64,000 nt of DNA. Origin: Candidatus Cloacimonas acidaminovorans str. Evry (GTDB lineage Bacteria; Cloacimonadota; Cloacimonadia; Cloacimonadales; Cloacimonadaceae). Every line of letters begins with the position of its first letter. Within the stretch, counting starts at the first letter, position 1. The position numbers were made by a program, and so were the translations under genes. A model generated the notes under the pieces. The model was given only the letters and a program-made list of their open reading frames with translations. It did not search any database and was not told where the DNA came from. Positions 7,460 to 15,070 of the stretch are shown here, one piece after another. The DNA lies in contig NC_020449.1 of the NCBI RefSeq assembly GCF_000146065.2, forward strand, positions 1,650,654-1,714,653, given 5' to 3'.

Positions 7460-8368
7460 CTATTTTCTTTCCCTTTTCGGTTGATTTAAGTCCTTTGTGG
7501 AGCGCGCTATTTCCCAGGCAAAGGGATTTTTCCCCTTCACATAATAATCCCAACTGCCAAGCAGACGGCAGTAAACTTCCAAAAGAATAGCTCCCGCCAA
7601 TTTAAAGAAGGTCTGGGGCTTTTCTTTCAACTCCTGTAAAACAACTTTTAATAAAATACCGCTATCCTGAGAAACAACTTTATAATGCTGATGCGCTTTC
7701 AGCCATAAATGACCGTTCTGAATACGACGCCGCTGTTTTATATGGTCTGCCAGATTTTCAGCTCCTTTGTTTTTAATAATGGCAGAAGGTATGTATTTAA
7801 GTTTCAAGCCCTTCTCTCTTATTATTGCTTCAATGCTGGCTTCGTCAACTGCACTATCTTTAGGAATACTATCCATCACTTTACGGAAGGCAATCATTTC
7901 TCCCAATTTGGGATAAATCAATGCCATCCGATGATGTAAACGCCACAAAAGATGAACTATATAACCCAAATAATTACTTTCCTCATTTACCGGAACAGGA
8001 CGACCTCCCGTAGCCCCAATTACAGGATTTTTAAAAGCGGAAACCAATTTCTCTATGGTCTGTTGGGCAGGAATAACATCAGCACTTATAATTACGGCAA
8101 TATCCTCTTGGGCATTGGCTAAAAAAAGATTAATGGCAGAGGACTTGCCTTCCCTTTTTGGCTGAGTGAGAAGCTTTACATTTTTATGAGTTTCGGCAAA
8201 AGAGCTTACCAGTTGGTCTGTTCCATCGGTGCTGGCACTGGAAACAACAATTATTTCGCTGATTTCGGTCTCCCGCAATTCCTGATTTACAATTGCTTCC
8301 AGTAAAGGGATGATATTGCCGGCTTCGTTATGGGCAAATATTCCGACAGAACATTTTATTTTTTCCAT
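7460..8368 (-). CDS. Family 2 glycosyltransferase
   Basis: The N terminus CSVGIFAHNEAGNIIPLLEAI, then IIVVSSASTDGTDQLV and a donor-site ISADVIP segment (DxD-like SAD) are typical of GT-A fold family 2 transferases. QRRRIQNGHLWL near residue 215 resembles the Q/RxxRW acceptor motif of processive or lipid-linked enzymes, in altered form. At 302 aa there is no clear transmembrane segment beyond a weak hydrophobic stretch near the C terminus. It starts 3 nt after nusB and precedes the radical SAM gene by 2 nt. The sugar and acceptor are not deducible. Confidence 0.85.
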   Translation of the reverse strand: MEKIKCSVGIFAHNEAGNIIPLLEAIVNQELRETEISEIIVVSSASTDGTDQLVSSFAETHKNVKLLTQPKREGKSSAINLFLANAQEDIAVIISADVIPAQQTIEKLVSAFKNPVIGATGGRPVPVNEESNYLGYIVHLLWRLHHRMALIYPKLGEMIAFRKVMDSIPKDSAVDEASIEAIIREKGLKLKYIPSAIIKNKGAENLADHIKQRRRIQNGHLWLKAHQHYKVVSQDSGILLKVVLQELKEKPQTFFKLAGAILLEVYCRLLGSWDYYVKGKNPFAWEIARSTKDLNQPKRERK

Positions 8369-8371
8369 TGT

Positions 8372-8833
8372 TTAATTTGTTAGTTTTCCCTTTTGAATTA
8401 TTTCTTTGTTTAAAGCATCCAGAATGCCGTTGATGAATTTACCGGATGCTTCACTGCTGAATTTCTTGGCAATCTCAATTGCCTCATTAATTACTACTGG
8501 TGCCGGAGTATCTGTAAACAAAAGTTCGTAGGCAGCCAGGCATAAAATGCTGCGATCAAGCAGGGCAATATCTTCCAGCTCCCAATTGTCGCTTAGTTTA
8601 TCAATTTCCGATTCCACCTGTTCAATATTGATAATCGTGTTTTTTACCAGTTCATCCGCAAAAGCATAGACCGGGGAATTGGGTTGAATATGTTCCGCTT
8701 CTGCCAAAGAAAGCAGAATATCGGGATATTCATTCAAAAGACCATATTCCCGATAGTCCTTTTCCACTTCTGAAAATTCCAGAGAATAAAGGCACTGAAC
8801 AGCCATTTCGCGTGCTTTACGCCTTTGCCCCAT
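8372..8833 (-). CDS. nusB: Transcription antitermination factor NusB
   Basis: The 153-aa protein starts [20 protein letters not shown], has the helical NusB pattern and the conserved [14 protein letters not shown] and [17 protein letters not shown] segments and ends [16 protein letters not shown]. NusB with S10 (NusE) binds boxA RNA and prevents premature termination in rRNA operons. It overlaps ribH by 17 nt, an arrangement common in bacteria. Confidence 0.96.
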   Translation of the reverse strand: MGQRRKAREMAVQCLYSLEFSEVEKDYREYGLLNEYPDILLSLAEAEHIQPNSPVYAFADELVKNTIINIEQVESEIDKLSDNWELEDIALLDRSILCLAAYELLFTDTPAPVVINEAIEIAKKFSSEASGKFINGILDALNKEIIQKGKLTN

Positions 8834-9296
8834 TTTTCATTTCAGCTAAAAGATTAAGCATTTCCAAAGCAGAACTGGCTGCCGTAAAACCCTTGTTACC
8901 GGCTTTAGTTCCAGAGCGTTCTATTGCCTGGTCAATACTATCCGTTGTTAAAATACCGTAAATAATCGGCTTGCGGGTTTCCAAACCGACTGCAGCAATG
9001 CCTTTAGTGACTTCTGCACTGATATATTCAAAGTGGGGAGTTGCACCCCGAATTATTGCTCCCAAACAGATTACGGCATCAATATCCTTTTTTAATGCGG
9101 CTTCTTTTGCCACCAGAGGAATTTCAAAAGCACCGGGAACCCAAATTACGCTGATATCTTCATCGTTTACTTCGTGACGCCTGAGGCAATCTAAAGCTCC
9201 TTCCAGCAATCGGGAACTGATAAATTCGTTAAAACGGCTGACTACAAGAGCAAATTTATAGCCCTTGGAAATAAGCTTTCCTTCCATAACTTTCAT
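8817..9296 (-). CDS. ribH: 6,7-dimethyl-8-ribityllumazine synthase
   Basis: The 159-aa protein shows the lumazine synthase motifs: [55 protein letters not shown] (catalytic His in the TPHF motif) and [27 protein letters not shown]. It condenses 3,4-dihydroxy-2-butanone 4-phosphate with 5-amino-6-ribitylaminouracil, the penultimate step of riboflavin synthesis. AAGGAG stands 8 nt before the ATG at 9296. It heads the long minus-strand operon; the enzyme supplying its substrate (RibBA) is encoded 27 kb away at 36100-37332. No FMN riboswitch is apparent upstream. Confidence 0.97.
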   Translation of the reverse strand: MKVMEGKLISKGYKFALVVSRFNEFISSRLLEGALDCLRRHEVNDEDISVIWVPGAFEIPLVAKEAALKKDIDAVICLGAIIRGATPHFEYISAEVTKGIAAVGLETRKPIIYGILTTDSIDQAIERSGTKAGNKGFTAASSALEMLNLLAEMKNGAKA

Positions 9297-9818
9297 CTTT
9301 GGCTCCTTTGTAGATTATTTTTTCCTAAAAATCCCTTTGTTATCCCTGCGCAAGCAGGAATCCCCATAGAATTTATCCCTATAACTGCTTTTATCGTCTG
9401 CCAATAAATTAGCAATTAAGAGCTGATATTGTTTGCCTGTCAGCATTCCATCCTCATCATCTTCCATCCTAATTTTTCCTTAAAACCTATTATTTCAGCT
9501 CCTATAATTTGTTCAAGGAAAATCTTCCGAAGGAACGAATTCTCCTGGCAAATTAGTTAGCATTAGCTCCTTGTAAGTAAGAAGTTCTTAGCTCCTATCC
9601 TATTATAATTCCAGACCCAAGTTTAGTGGTGCTTATGCTTCTTGCCGAGCTTTAATTTTATCTCTCCTCTATTTTCCGGTTAGCCCAGAGAAAAATTAAG
9701 TTCCCGCCACGGGCACAGATTATTATTGATAATTCTTCCTTCTCCCTCTTTCCCTTTTTTACCTACTTCCTTTACCGAGGAGGGTTTACGCCAGCAGCCG
9801 GAAATAAAAGGGGCACAG
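9297..9818. other. Gene-free interval
   Basis: About 520 bp without a supported gene. It holds a small hairpin CCTGCGCAAGCAGG near 9347, a type of 'GGATTCCTGC' repeat that recurs near 29073, 42684 and 45432. The ribH promoter must lie in the right or central part, but I see no convincing -35/-10 pair. Confidence 0.55.
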
Positions 9819-9843
9819 AAAAAGCCCCGGCAAAAACCGGGGC
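9819..9843 (-). terminator. Rho-independent terminator of the 54-aa/150-aa gene pair
   Basis: On the minus strand, GCCCCGG, a 6-nt loop and CCGGGGC are followed by five Ts. It lies 28 nt after the stop codon of the small gene at 9871. Confidence 0.88.
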
Positions 9844-9870
9844 ACTTTTACAGGTGGTTAGGAGTTTATG

Positions 9871-10035
9871 TTACTTGAGTAACTGTTTATCCACTTCATC
9901 CAAGAAGATACCGAGCAGGATAGAGATTATCAGTTCAAAGAATGCCTGTTCATTCTGCTCATTGATCAAAGGGATGTTTACCAATTTGTTGATACGGGTA
10001 GCGAGTTCTTTTATGAGGATATTATCACCGTTCAT
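9871..10035 (-). CDS. Small hypothetical protein (54 aa)
   Basis: Starts at ATG 10035 behind a strong AAAGGAGG (spacing 5-6) and ends TAA. The product begins MNGDNILIKELATRINKLVN and ends LGIFLDEVDKQLLK: an amphipathic N-terminal helix, a short linker (IPLINEQNEQ), then a hydrophobic stretch (FFELIISILLGIFL) that could be a buried helix or a membrane segment. It is placed between the 150-aa gene (12 nt upstream) and a terminator, so the two form a closed transcription unit. I do not recognise the family. Confidence 0.75.
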   Translation of the reverse strand: MNGDNILIKELATRINKLVNIPLINEQNEQAFFELIISILLGIFLDEVDKQLLK

Positions 10036-10047
10036 TATTTACCTCCT

Positions 10048-10500
10048 TTACATATTAGCGGTCAGTTTATCCGCACCGGGAACATTATCCATATACCCAT
10101 TTTCCACGGCAGAAGAGATAGAAAGGATTTCATCTCCCACGGTCTGCAGATCGGAATAGGTTAGGGTAGTGAGGTCTATATGTTCCGCATCAGCTTTGGC
10201 AAACTTAAACATCATTTTAACCCAAAGTGCGTATGCATTTGGAAGCAATTTGCCTTTAGGAACATTTACCTCGTTTAGAAGGGCATATTGTTTCAGCTCT
10301 TGTTTATAGCTCTCTGAAACATCATTATAGATAATTGCCAGGTTTTTCATCTTGCCGCCAACTAAAGCATTTTGGTCGGTAAGACGGGGTTTTACATACT
10401 TACGGCCTATGCAGATAGTATTTTTACGATAACTGCCGTAGGTTACTTCATCCATAGTGCCGGAGTAGGTTTTGATTCCGTACTTGAAGTTTACTTTCAT
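10048..10500 (-). CDS. Protein of unknown function, MKV(N/K)F-x-YG family (paralogue of 27371-27817)
   Basis: 150 aa, starting MKVNFKYGIKTYSGTMDEV. It aligns over its whole length with the 148-aa protein at 27371: MKVxFxYG, a YxG/D strand, a basic strand (CIGRKYVKPRL against YARKNISPKL), a KMM-FAK helix, IDLTTLT against IDLKTIT, and AVENG against AVEAG. The N-terminal strand pattern followed by P-x-L-x2-N recalls DUF6266-like proteins of Bacteroidota, a weak resemblance I cannot test. There is no signal peptide or membrane segment. GGAGAAACAAA precedes the ATG. It is followed by the 54-aa gene and a terminator, and preceded by the element at 10562-10591 shared with its paralogue. Confidence 0.85.
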   Translation of the reverse strand: MKVNFKYGIKTYSGTMDEVTYGSYRKNTICIGRKYVKPRLTDQNALVGGKMKNLAIIYNDVSESYKQELKQYALLNEVNVPKGKLLPNAYALWVKMMFKFAKADAEHIDLTTLTYSDLQTVGDEILSISSAVENGYMDNVPGADKLTANM

Positions 10501-10561
10501 TTTGTTTCTCCTTTGTTTTTTGTTTTAGGCGTTTCCGGAAATCTTGCCTTCACTTATATAG

Positions 10562-10591
10562 GTGGTGACAAAAATGAAAGTTGGTGACAAA
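10562..10591 (-). promoter_or_regulatory. Shared upstream element TTTGTCACCA(A/C), two copies, before the 150-aa gene
   Basis: On the plus strand GTGGTGACAAAAATG (10562-10576) is followed 20 bp on by TTGGTGACAAA (10581-10591). The first 15-mer is present without mismatch at 27873-27887, in front of the paralogous gene. Minus-strand TATATAAG lies beside it at 10554-10561. Distance to the start codon is 62 nt here and 56 nt at the paralogue. Confidence 0.65.
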
Positions 10592-10618
10592 TTTGGAATT
10601 TTTCTCAAATTGCCCTTC

Positions 10619-10624
10619 TTGACA
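10619..10624 (+). promoter_or_regulatory. TTGACA box upstream of the M18 aminopeptidase gene
   Basis: CTTGACA, 63 nt before the ATG at 10682. No good -10 hexamer is seen at 17 nt; an AT-rich TTTAAAATAAATAAAT follows at about 26 nt. The same CTTGACA word precedes several other genes in the window. Confidence 0.4.
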
Positions 10625-10681
10625 CGAAAGCGGAGATTAAAAATCTGGCATTTAAAATAAATAAATATTGGAGTTTAGATA

Positions 10682-11953
10682 ATGGATAATTTAATTAAGG
10701 ATTTACTCGCTTTCCTCTCTGGTAGTAAAAGCAGTTTTTTTGCCAGTTTGGAAATTCGGAAGCGTTTGGAAAAAGCAGGTTTTATCTATCTTCCTGAAGA
10801 TAAACCTTTCAAGATTATGAGAGGCGAAAAATATTATCTCTGTCATCAGGGAACTACTATTGTTGCTTTTATAACAGGTAGTGAAAAAATCGCTAAAACA
10901 GGTTTCAACCTTGCCGGAAGCCACATTGATTATCCCTGCCTAAAGCTCAAACCCCAAAGTTTGAAAACCGAAAAAGGGATCACTAAAATTGGGGTTCAGC
11001 TTTATGGCTCACCTATTATCAGCACTTGGTTAGACCGCGAATTGGGAATTGCCGGAAAAATTATAGTAAAAACGGCAAAGGGTTATAAAGTGGAATATGT
11101 GGACTTAAAAAAGCCCGTAGCCGTTATTCCCAATGTAGCTATACATTTGAATCGGGAAGTAAATAGTGGGTTTGCCTATAATCCACAGACCCATTTAAAT
11201 GCTATACTCAGTGTTAGTTCTACAGGCACAAATCCACTTTATTCTCTTATCGCGGAGGAACTTAAGGTTAAGGTAGAACAGATTGCCGAAAGTGACTTAT
11301 ATTTGTATGATTTTACAACCCCGAACTTATTGGGATTAAAACAGGAAATGATTGTTTCTCAAGGTCTTGATAACCTGGCTATGACTCATTCTATTCTTTC
11401 CGCCCTTCTTAAATGTGAGAAACCTCAAAAAACAGCAGTAGCTATCTTTTTTGATAATGAAGAAATCGGTTCGCAGACCTCTCAGGGAGCAAATTCCTTA
11501 CTTCTGGAGGAAATTTTAGAACGAATTTGCCTCAGTCAAAGCGATTCCCGAGAAGATTTTTACCTGGCTTTGCGCAACAGCTTTTTTATTAGTGCTGATG
11601 TAGCAAATGCCTGGCATCCTTCTTTCGCCGAAAAATATGAGCCGGATTATGCTCCTCTGATGAATAAGGGACCAGTTATTAAGTTTGATGCTTATAACAG
11701 ATACGCCTCGGACGCAGAAAGCTCCTATCGCTTTATTCAGCTTTGTGAAAAGGCAAAAGTTCCTTATCAAAAGTTTTTAGTGCGTAGCGATGCCACCAGT
11801 GGAGTTACAATTGGTCCTATTTTATCTTCAAAATTGGGGTTGAAGACAGTTGATATCGGAAATCCAATTTGGGCAATGCATTCCATCCGGGAAACAGGTG
11901 GAACTGAAGACCACAAATACCTTGTGAAAGTTTTAGAGGAATATTATAAATGA
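10682..11953 (+). CDS. M18 family aminopeptidase
   Basis: 423 aa with the M18 (aspartyl aminopeptidase) pattern: a metal-binding GSHIDYPCLKLKP near residue 80, then the catalytic FDNEEIGSQTSQGANS near 260, ISADVANAWHPSF near 300 and a C-terminal metal His in MHSIRETGG. M18 enzymes are cytosolic di-zinc peptidases forming large tetrahedral dodecamers, removing N-terminal acidic or neutral residues. The start follows GGAG with spacing 8. The TGA stop (11951-11953) is itself overlapped by the first GAGGTCGA octamer of the next feature, so the cassette begins exactly at the end of this gene. Confidence 0.93.
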   Translation: MDNLIKDLLAFLSGSKSSFFASLEIRKRLEKAGFIYLPEDKPFKIMRGEKYYLCHQGTTIVAFITGSEKIAKTGFNLAGSHIDYPCLKLKPQSLKTEKGITKIGVQLYGSPIISTWLDRELGIAGKIIVKTAKGYKVEYVDLKKPVAVIPNVAIHLNREVNSGFAYNPQTHLNAILSVSSTGTNPLYSLIAEELKVKVEQIAESDLYLYDFTTPNLLGLKQEMIVSQGLDNLAMTHSILSALLKCEKPQKTAVAIFFDNEEIGSQTSQGANSLLLEEILERICLSQSDSREDFYLALRNSFFISADVANAWHPSFAEKYEPDYAPLMNKGPVIKFDAYNRYASDAESSYRFIQLCEKAKVPYQKFLVRSDATSGVTIGPILSSKLGLKTVDIGNPIWAMHSIRETGGTEDHKYLVKVLEEYYK

Positions 11954-11983
11954 GGTCGAGAGGTCAAGAGGTCGAGAGGTCAG
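11952..11983. repeat. Left octamer array (GAGGTCGA type) of the four-helix-bundle cassette
   Basis: Four 8-bp units: GAGGTCGA, GAGGTCAA, GAGGTCGA, GAGGTCAG. The complementary array on the other side of the gene (12387-12470) reads GACCTC, so the two form an inverted flank around 12007-12375. Confidence 0.85.
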
Positions 11984-12006
11984 AAATAAAAAAAGAAGGA
12001 GAAAAA

Positions 12007-12375
12007 ATGAGCGGATTTAAAGAACTAAAGGTCTGGCAAATTGGAATTGATTTGGTCTTGAAGGTATATAAAATAACAGAGTCATTTCCTAAAAGTGAAA
12101 TTTATGGATTATCTTCACAGATGAGACGATGTGCAGTATCAATTCCTTCTAATATTGCAGAAGGTTCAAGTAGAAATAACCCCAAAGAATTTACCCAATT
12201 CTTATATATAGCACAAGGTTCACTTTCAGAACTGGATACTCAATTTACATTAGCTCAACTACTTGGTTACATTAAAGATTTTAACCAAATTGAAGAGTTA
12301 ATTAGACAGATAAGAAGTATGTTGACAGGTCTTATCAAAGCACAAAAGACACAAAACCCTCAAACAAAATTTTAA
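12007..12375 (+). CDS. Four-helix-bundle protein (23S rRNA intervening-sequence / Avd-like family)
   Basis: 122 aa beginning MSGFKELKVWQIGIDLVLKV with the family signatures FPKSEIYGLSSQMRRCAVSI, PSNIAEGSSRNNPKEFTQFL and IAQGSLSELDTQFTLAQLLGY. Such proteins (TIGR02436-type) are encoded in intervening sequences of 23S rRNA genes, as free-standing genes, and as Avd partners of diversity-generating reverse transcriptases. No reverse transcriptase or rRNA gene is near. The start at 12007 follows AAGAAGGAG; an in-frame ATG at 11950 is rejected because the extra 19 residues would be encoded by the octamer repeat. The gene sits between inverted octamer arrays in an otherwise ordinary gene run. Confidence 0.92.
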   Translation: MSGFKELKVWQIGIDLVLKVYKITESFPKSEIYGLSSQMRRCAVSIPSNIAEGSSRNNPKEFTQFLYIAQGSLSELDTQFTLAQLLGYIKDFNQIEELIRQIRSMLTGLIKAQKTQNPQTKF

Positions 12376-12386
12376 CGATGTCCTCA

Positions 12387-12470
12387 GACCTCTCGACCTC
12401 AAGACCTCAAGACCTCTCGACCTCTCGACCTCTCGACCTCAAGACCTCAAGACCTCTCGACCTCTCGACT
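12387..12470. repeat. Right octamer array (GACCTCTC/GACCTCAA), ten units
   Basis: Ten exact 8-bp units, GACCTC followed by TC or AA in the order TC, AA, AA, TC, TC, TC, AA, AA, TC, TC, plus a final GACT. It stops 22 nt before the DUF1015 start codon. The same words appear at 20944-20966 and, in degenerate form, at 18868 and 42230. Confidence 0.9.
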
Positions 12471-12491
12471 AAAAAATAAAGGAGTAAATAA

Positions 12492-13742
12492 ATGTCTACT
12501 TTCAAACCCTTCAAAGCCCTGCGTCCCATTCCGGACAAAGCAAAGGCAATTGCTTCAATGCCTTATGATGTTATGGATTCAGATGAAGCACGCATAGAAG
12601 TGCAAAAAAATCCTTTAAGCTTTCTCCATGTAGAAAAACCGGAAGTTGATCTTCCCTTGGGAACCGATTTATACGATCCAGCTGTTTATGCCAAAGCCAG
12701 AGAAAACCTCTATAAATATGTTTCCGACGGCTATATGAAACAGGATACAAAACCGGCTTATTACATTTATAAACAGGTTATGGATGGTCGTGCTCAAATT
12801 GGTTTGGTAGGCCTTACTTCCGTAGATGAATATATGGATGGCACTATCAAAAAGCATGAATTAACAAGAGAAGAAAAAGAAGCAGACCGCATTCGGCATA
12901 TTGATGCCTGTGATGCACATCCTTCTCCTGTGTTTTTTACCTATCGTCATCAAAATATTATTGATGAAACGGTAGCTAAGGTTATGGCTAATAAACAGCC
13001 AGAATATGATTTTATAAGCGATGACGGTATTCAGCATACACTTTGGGTGATGGATGATCCTGAAGATATAAAGACCATTCAAAATGCCTTTGCCGCCTTA
13101 CCGAATTTGTATGTGGCAGATGGACATCACAGAACTGCCAGCGCGGCAAAAGTTGGACTTAAAAGACGCGAGCAGTTTCCCGATTACACAGGCGACGAAG
13201 AATTCAACTTTTTTATGGCGGTTATCTTTCCGGATAATCAATTGAAGATTTATGATTATAATCGAGTGGTTAAAGACCTGAATGGCTTAACCAAAGACGA
13301 ATTTTTAGCCAAAGTAGCTGAAAAATGGAATGTTACCCCCATCCCTGAAGGAGAAAACTTTGCTCCTCAAAAGAAACACAATATCAGTATGTATCTTGAG
13401 GGAAAATGGTATCGTTTAGAACCCAAGCCGGGAACCTGGAACGAGAAAAACATTGTGGAAGACCTGGATGTTTCCATTTTACAGAATAATCTTTTGCAAC
13501 CCATTTTAGGTATCAATGACCCGCGCACCGATCAAAGAATTGATTTTATCGGTGGAATCAGAGGTCTGGGTGAATTGGTTAAAAGAGTTGACAGCGGAAG
13601 AGAAAAAGTTGCTTTTGCTATGTATCCTACAAGTATGGATGAACTTATAGGAATTGCCGATGCAGGAGAAATTATGCCTCCCAAATCAACTTGGTTTGAA
13701 CCTAAATTACGCAGTGGACTGTTTATTCACTTACTTAAATGA
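12492..13742 (+). CDS. DUF1015 family protein
   Basis: 416 aa. FKPFKALRPIPDKAKAIASM followed by PYDVMD, and later NLYVADGHHRTASAAK, are the characteristic segments of DUF1015, a conserved bacterial family, some of whose members are described as SpoIIE-associated or ParB-like in fold, with no assigned reaction. No signal peptide is present, so it is cytoplasmic. GGAG precedes the ATG by 7 nt. The stop codon overlaps the rimO start by 4 nt, so it is likely translationally coupled to rimO and trpS. Confidence 0.9.
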   Translation: MSTFKPFKALRPIPDKAKAIASMPYDVMDSDEARIEVQKNPLSFLHVEKPEVDLPLGTDLYDPAVYAKARENLYKYVSDGYMKQDTKPAYYIYKQVMDGRAQIGLVGLTSVDEYMDGTIKKHELTREEKEADRIRHIDACDAHPSPVFFTYRHQNIIDETVAKVMANKQPEYDFISDDGIQHTLWVMDDPEDIKTIQNAFAALPNLYVADGHHRTASAAKVGLKRREQFPDYTGDEEFNFFMAVIFPDNQLKIYDYNRVVKDLNGLTKDEFLAKVAEKWNVTPIPEGENFAPQKKHNISMYLEGKWYRLEPKPGTWNEKNIVEDLDVSILQNNLLQPILGINDPRTDQRIDFIGGIRGLGELVKRVDSGREKVAFAMYPTSMDELIGIADAGEIMPPKSTWFEPKLRSGLFIHLLK

Positions 13743-15070
13743 TAAAATATACGATTGTCTCCTTGGGCTGTCCTAAAAATTTAGTGGATAGCGAACGCCT
13801 TGTAGCCATTATGGAAAGCTACGGAATGATAAGAACTGATGTTTGGGAAGAAGCAAATATATTATTGATTAACAGCTGTTCCTTTATCTTCAATGCTCTG
13901 GAAGAACTGAATTGTTTATTGGCGGATGTTATCAATGCTACGGAAAAGGATATTACTAAAATAGTTGTTACCGGCTGTGTAATGAATCGTGGTTATGAAC
14001 AACTTAAAGATTATTATCCGGAAGTGGATGCTTGGATTCCGTTAAAGGACTTTGCCGCTTTTGAAAACTATCTGCGGGAAAATATTCTGCCTTCTCTGGA
14101 AACCCCAAAAAGGTTATCCTACACGCAAAGAGTTCATTTGGAAGATGGCAATTATGTATATTTGCGGATAGCAGACGGTTGCAATAATAAATGCTCCTAT
14201 TGTATGATTCCTTATATCAGAGGAAAACAGGTTTCCGAACCGATTGAGACCTTAATTGAAGAGGCAAAATCAATGCAGGAATATGGCAGAGAGCTTATTT
14301 TAATAGCTCAGGATACCTGTTCTTACGGAACCGATATTTATGGCAAAAAAGCCCTTCCCGAATTGATTGAGGCATTGCATAACCAAACAGATTACGATTG
14401 GATTCGCATTCTCTATTTGCATCCGGATAACTTTGAACTGCAATGGACAGAGCTCTGGAAAAAGTTTCCTAAATTATTGCCTTATTTTGATGTCCCTATT
14501 CAACAAGTGAGCCCCAAAATCATTAAGGCAATGAATAGAAGAAAAAGCTATCAGGAACTGAAAGAACTCTTTTTCCATATTCAACAGGAAATCCCTAATG
14601 CAGTTTTCCGCACTACTTTGATGGTTGATTATCCGAATGAAACAAAAGAGGATTTAGAACTTCTGGAAAAATTTCTTTCCGAAATACCTTTCCTGCAGGG
14701 AGGTGTATTTGCTTATTCTCCCGAAGCAAAAGACCTGAAAGATAATATCTACGATGAATTTGACTGGAAAAAAAGTAAAAAATTGATGTTCGCTTGGGAA
14801 GATAAATTTTATCAAATAAGGAATCAACTTCTGGAAAAATATGTCGGAACTATTCAATCGGCTTTAATAGAAGATTATGATCCCTATAGCGAACAATATG
14901 TAGGACGCCTATGGTTTCAAGCTCCTGAAATTGACGGCTGTGTGTATATAGATAAACTTCCTGCCGATAATAATTCTCTCGTGGAAGTGGAAATTGTAGA
15001 TGTTATCGGAAACGAAGTTATGAGCATTTTTCACTCTAATATAAAGAGCAATAAAGGGATAACTAAATGA
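13739..15070 (+). CDS. rimO: Ribosomal protein S12 methylthiotransferase RimO
   Basis: 443 aa with MTTase (UPF0004) N-terminal cysteines in SLGCPKNLVDSE, NSCSFI and VTGCVMNRG, the radical SAM motif CNNKCSYCMIPYIRG, and a C-terminal TRAM domain (YVGTIQSALIEDYDPYSEQ region). The SLGCPKNLVDSE form is diagnostic of RimO over MiaB. It adds a methylthio group to the conserved Asp of S12 using SAM and two 4Fe-4S clusters. Its start overlaps the DUF1015 stop and its stop overlaps the trpS start, each by 4 nt. Confidence 0.96.
   Translation: MIKYTIVSLGCPKNLVDSERLVAIMESYGMIRTDVWEEANILLINSCSFIFNALEELNCLLADVINATEKDITKIVVTGCVMNRGYEQLKDYYPEVDAWIPLKDFAAFENYLRENILPSLETPKRLSYTQRVHLEDGNYVYLRIADGCNNKCSYCMIPYIRGKQVSEPIETLIEEAKSMQEYGRELILIAQDTCSYGTDIYGKKALPELIEALHNQTDYDWIRILYLHPDNFELQWTELWKKFPKLLPYFDVPIQQVSPKIIKAMNRRKSYQELKELFFHIQQEIPNAVFRTTLMVDYPNETKEDLELLEKFLSEIPFLQGGVFAYSPEAKDLKDNIYDEFDWKKSKKLMFAWEDKFYQIRNQLLEKYVGTIQSALIEDYDPYSEQYVGRLWFQAPEIDGCVYIDKLPADNNSLVEVEIVDVIGNEVMSIFHSNIKSNKGITK

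Noticed and set aside
9297-9370. FMN riboswitch before ribH
   Set aside because: The conserved helices and words of the RFN element are not visible in the leader.
9871-10500. 150-aa/54-aa pair as a toxin-antitoxin module
   Set aside because: Neither product resembles a known toxin or DNA-binding antitoxin, and the paralogue at 27371 lacks the small gene.
11950-12006. Upstream ATG extending the four-helix-bundle protein by 19 residues
   Set aside because: The extension is encoded by the octamer repeat and overlaps the preceding stop codon; the ATG at 12007 has a proper Shine-Dalgarno and the family start.
12007-12375. Diversity-generating retroelement (Avd gene)
   Set aside because: No reverse transcriptase, template repeat or variable repeat is found in the neighbourhood.
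12387-12470. Octamer array as a CRISPR or telomere-like feature
   Set aside because: Units are contiguous 8-mers without spacers, no cas gene is present, and the position is internal to a gene run.
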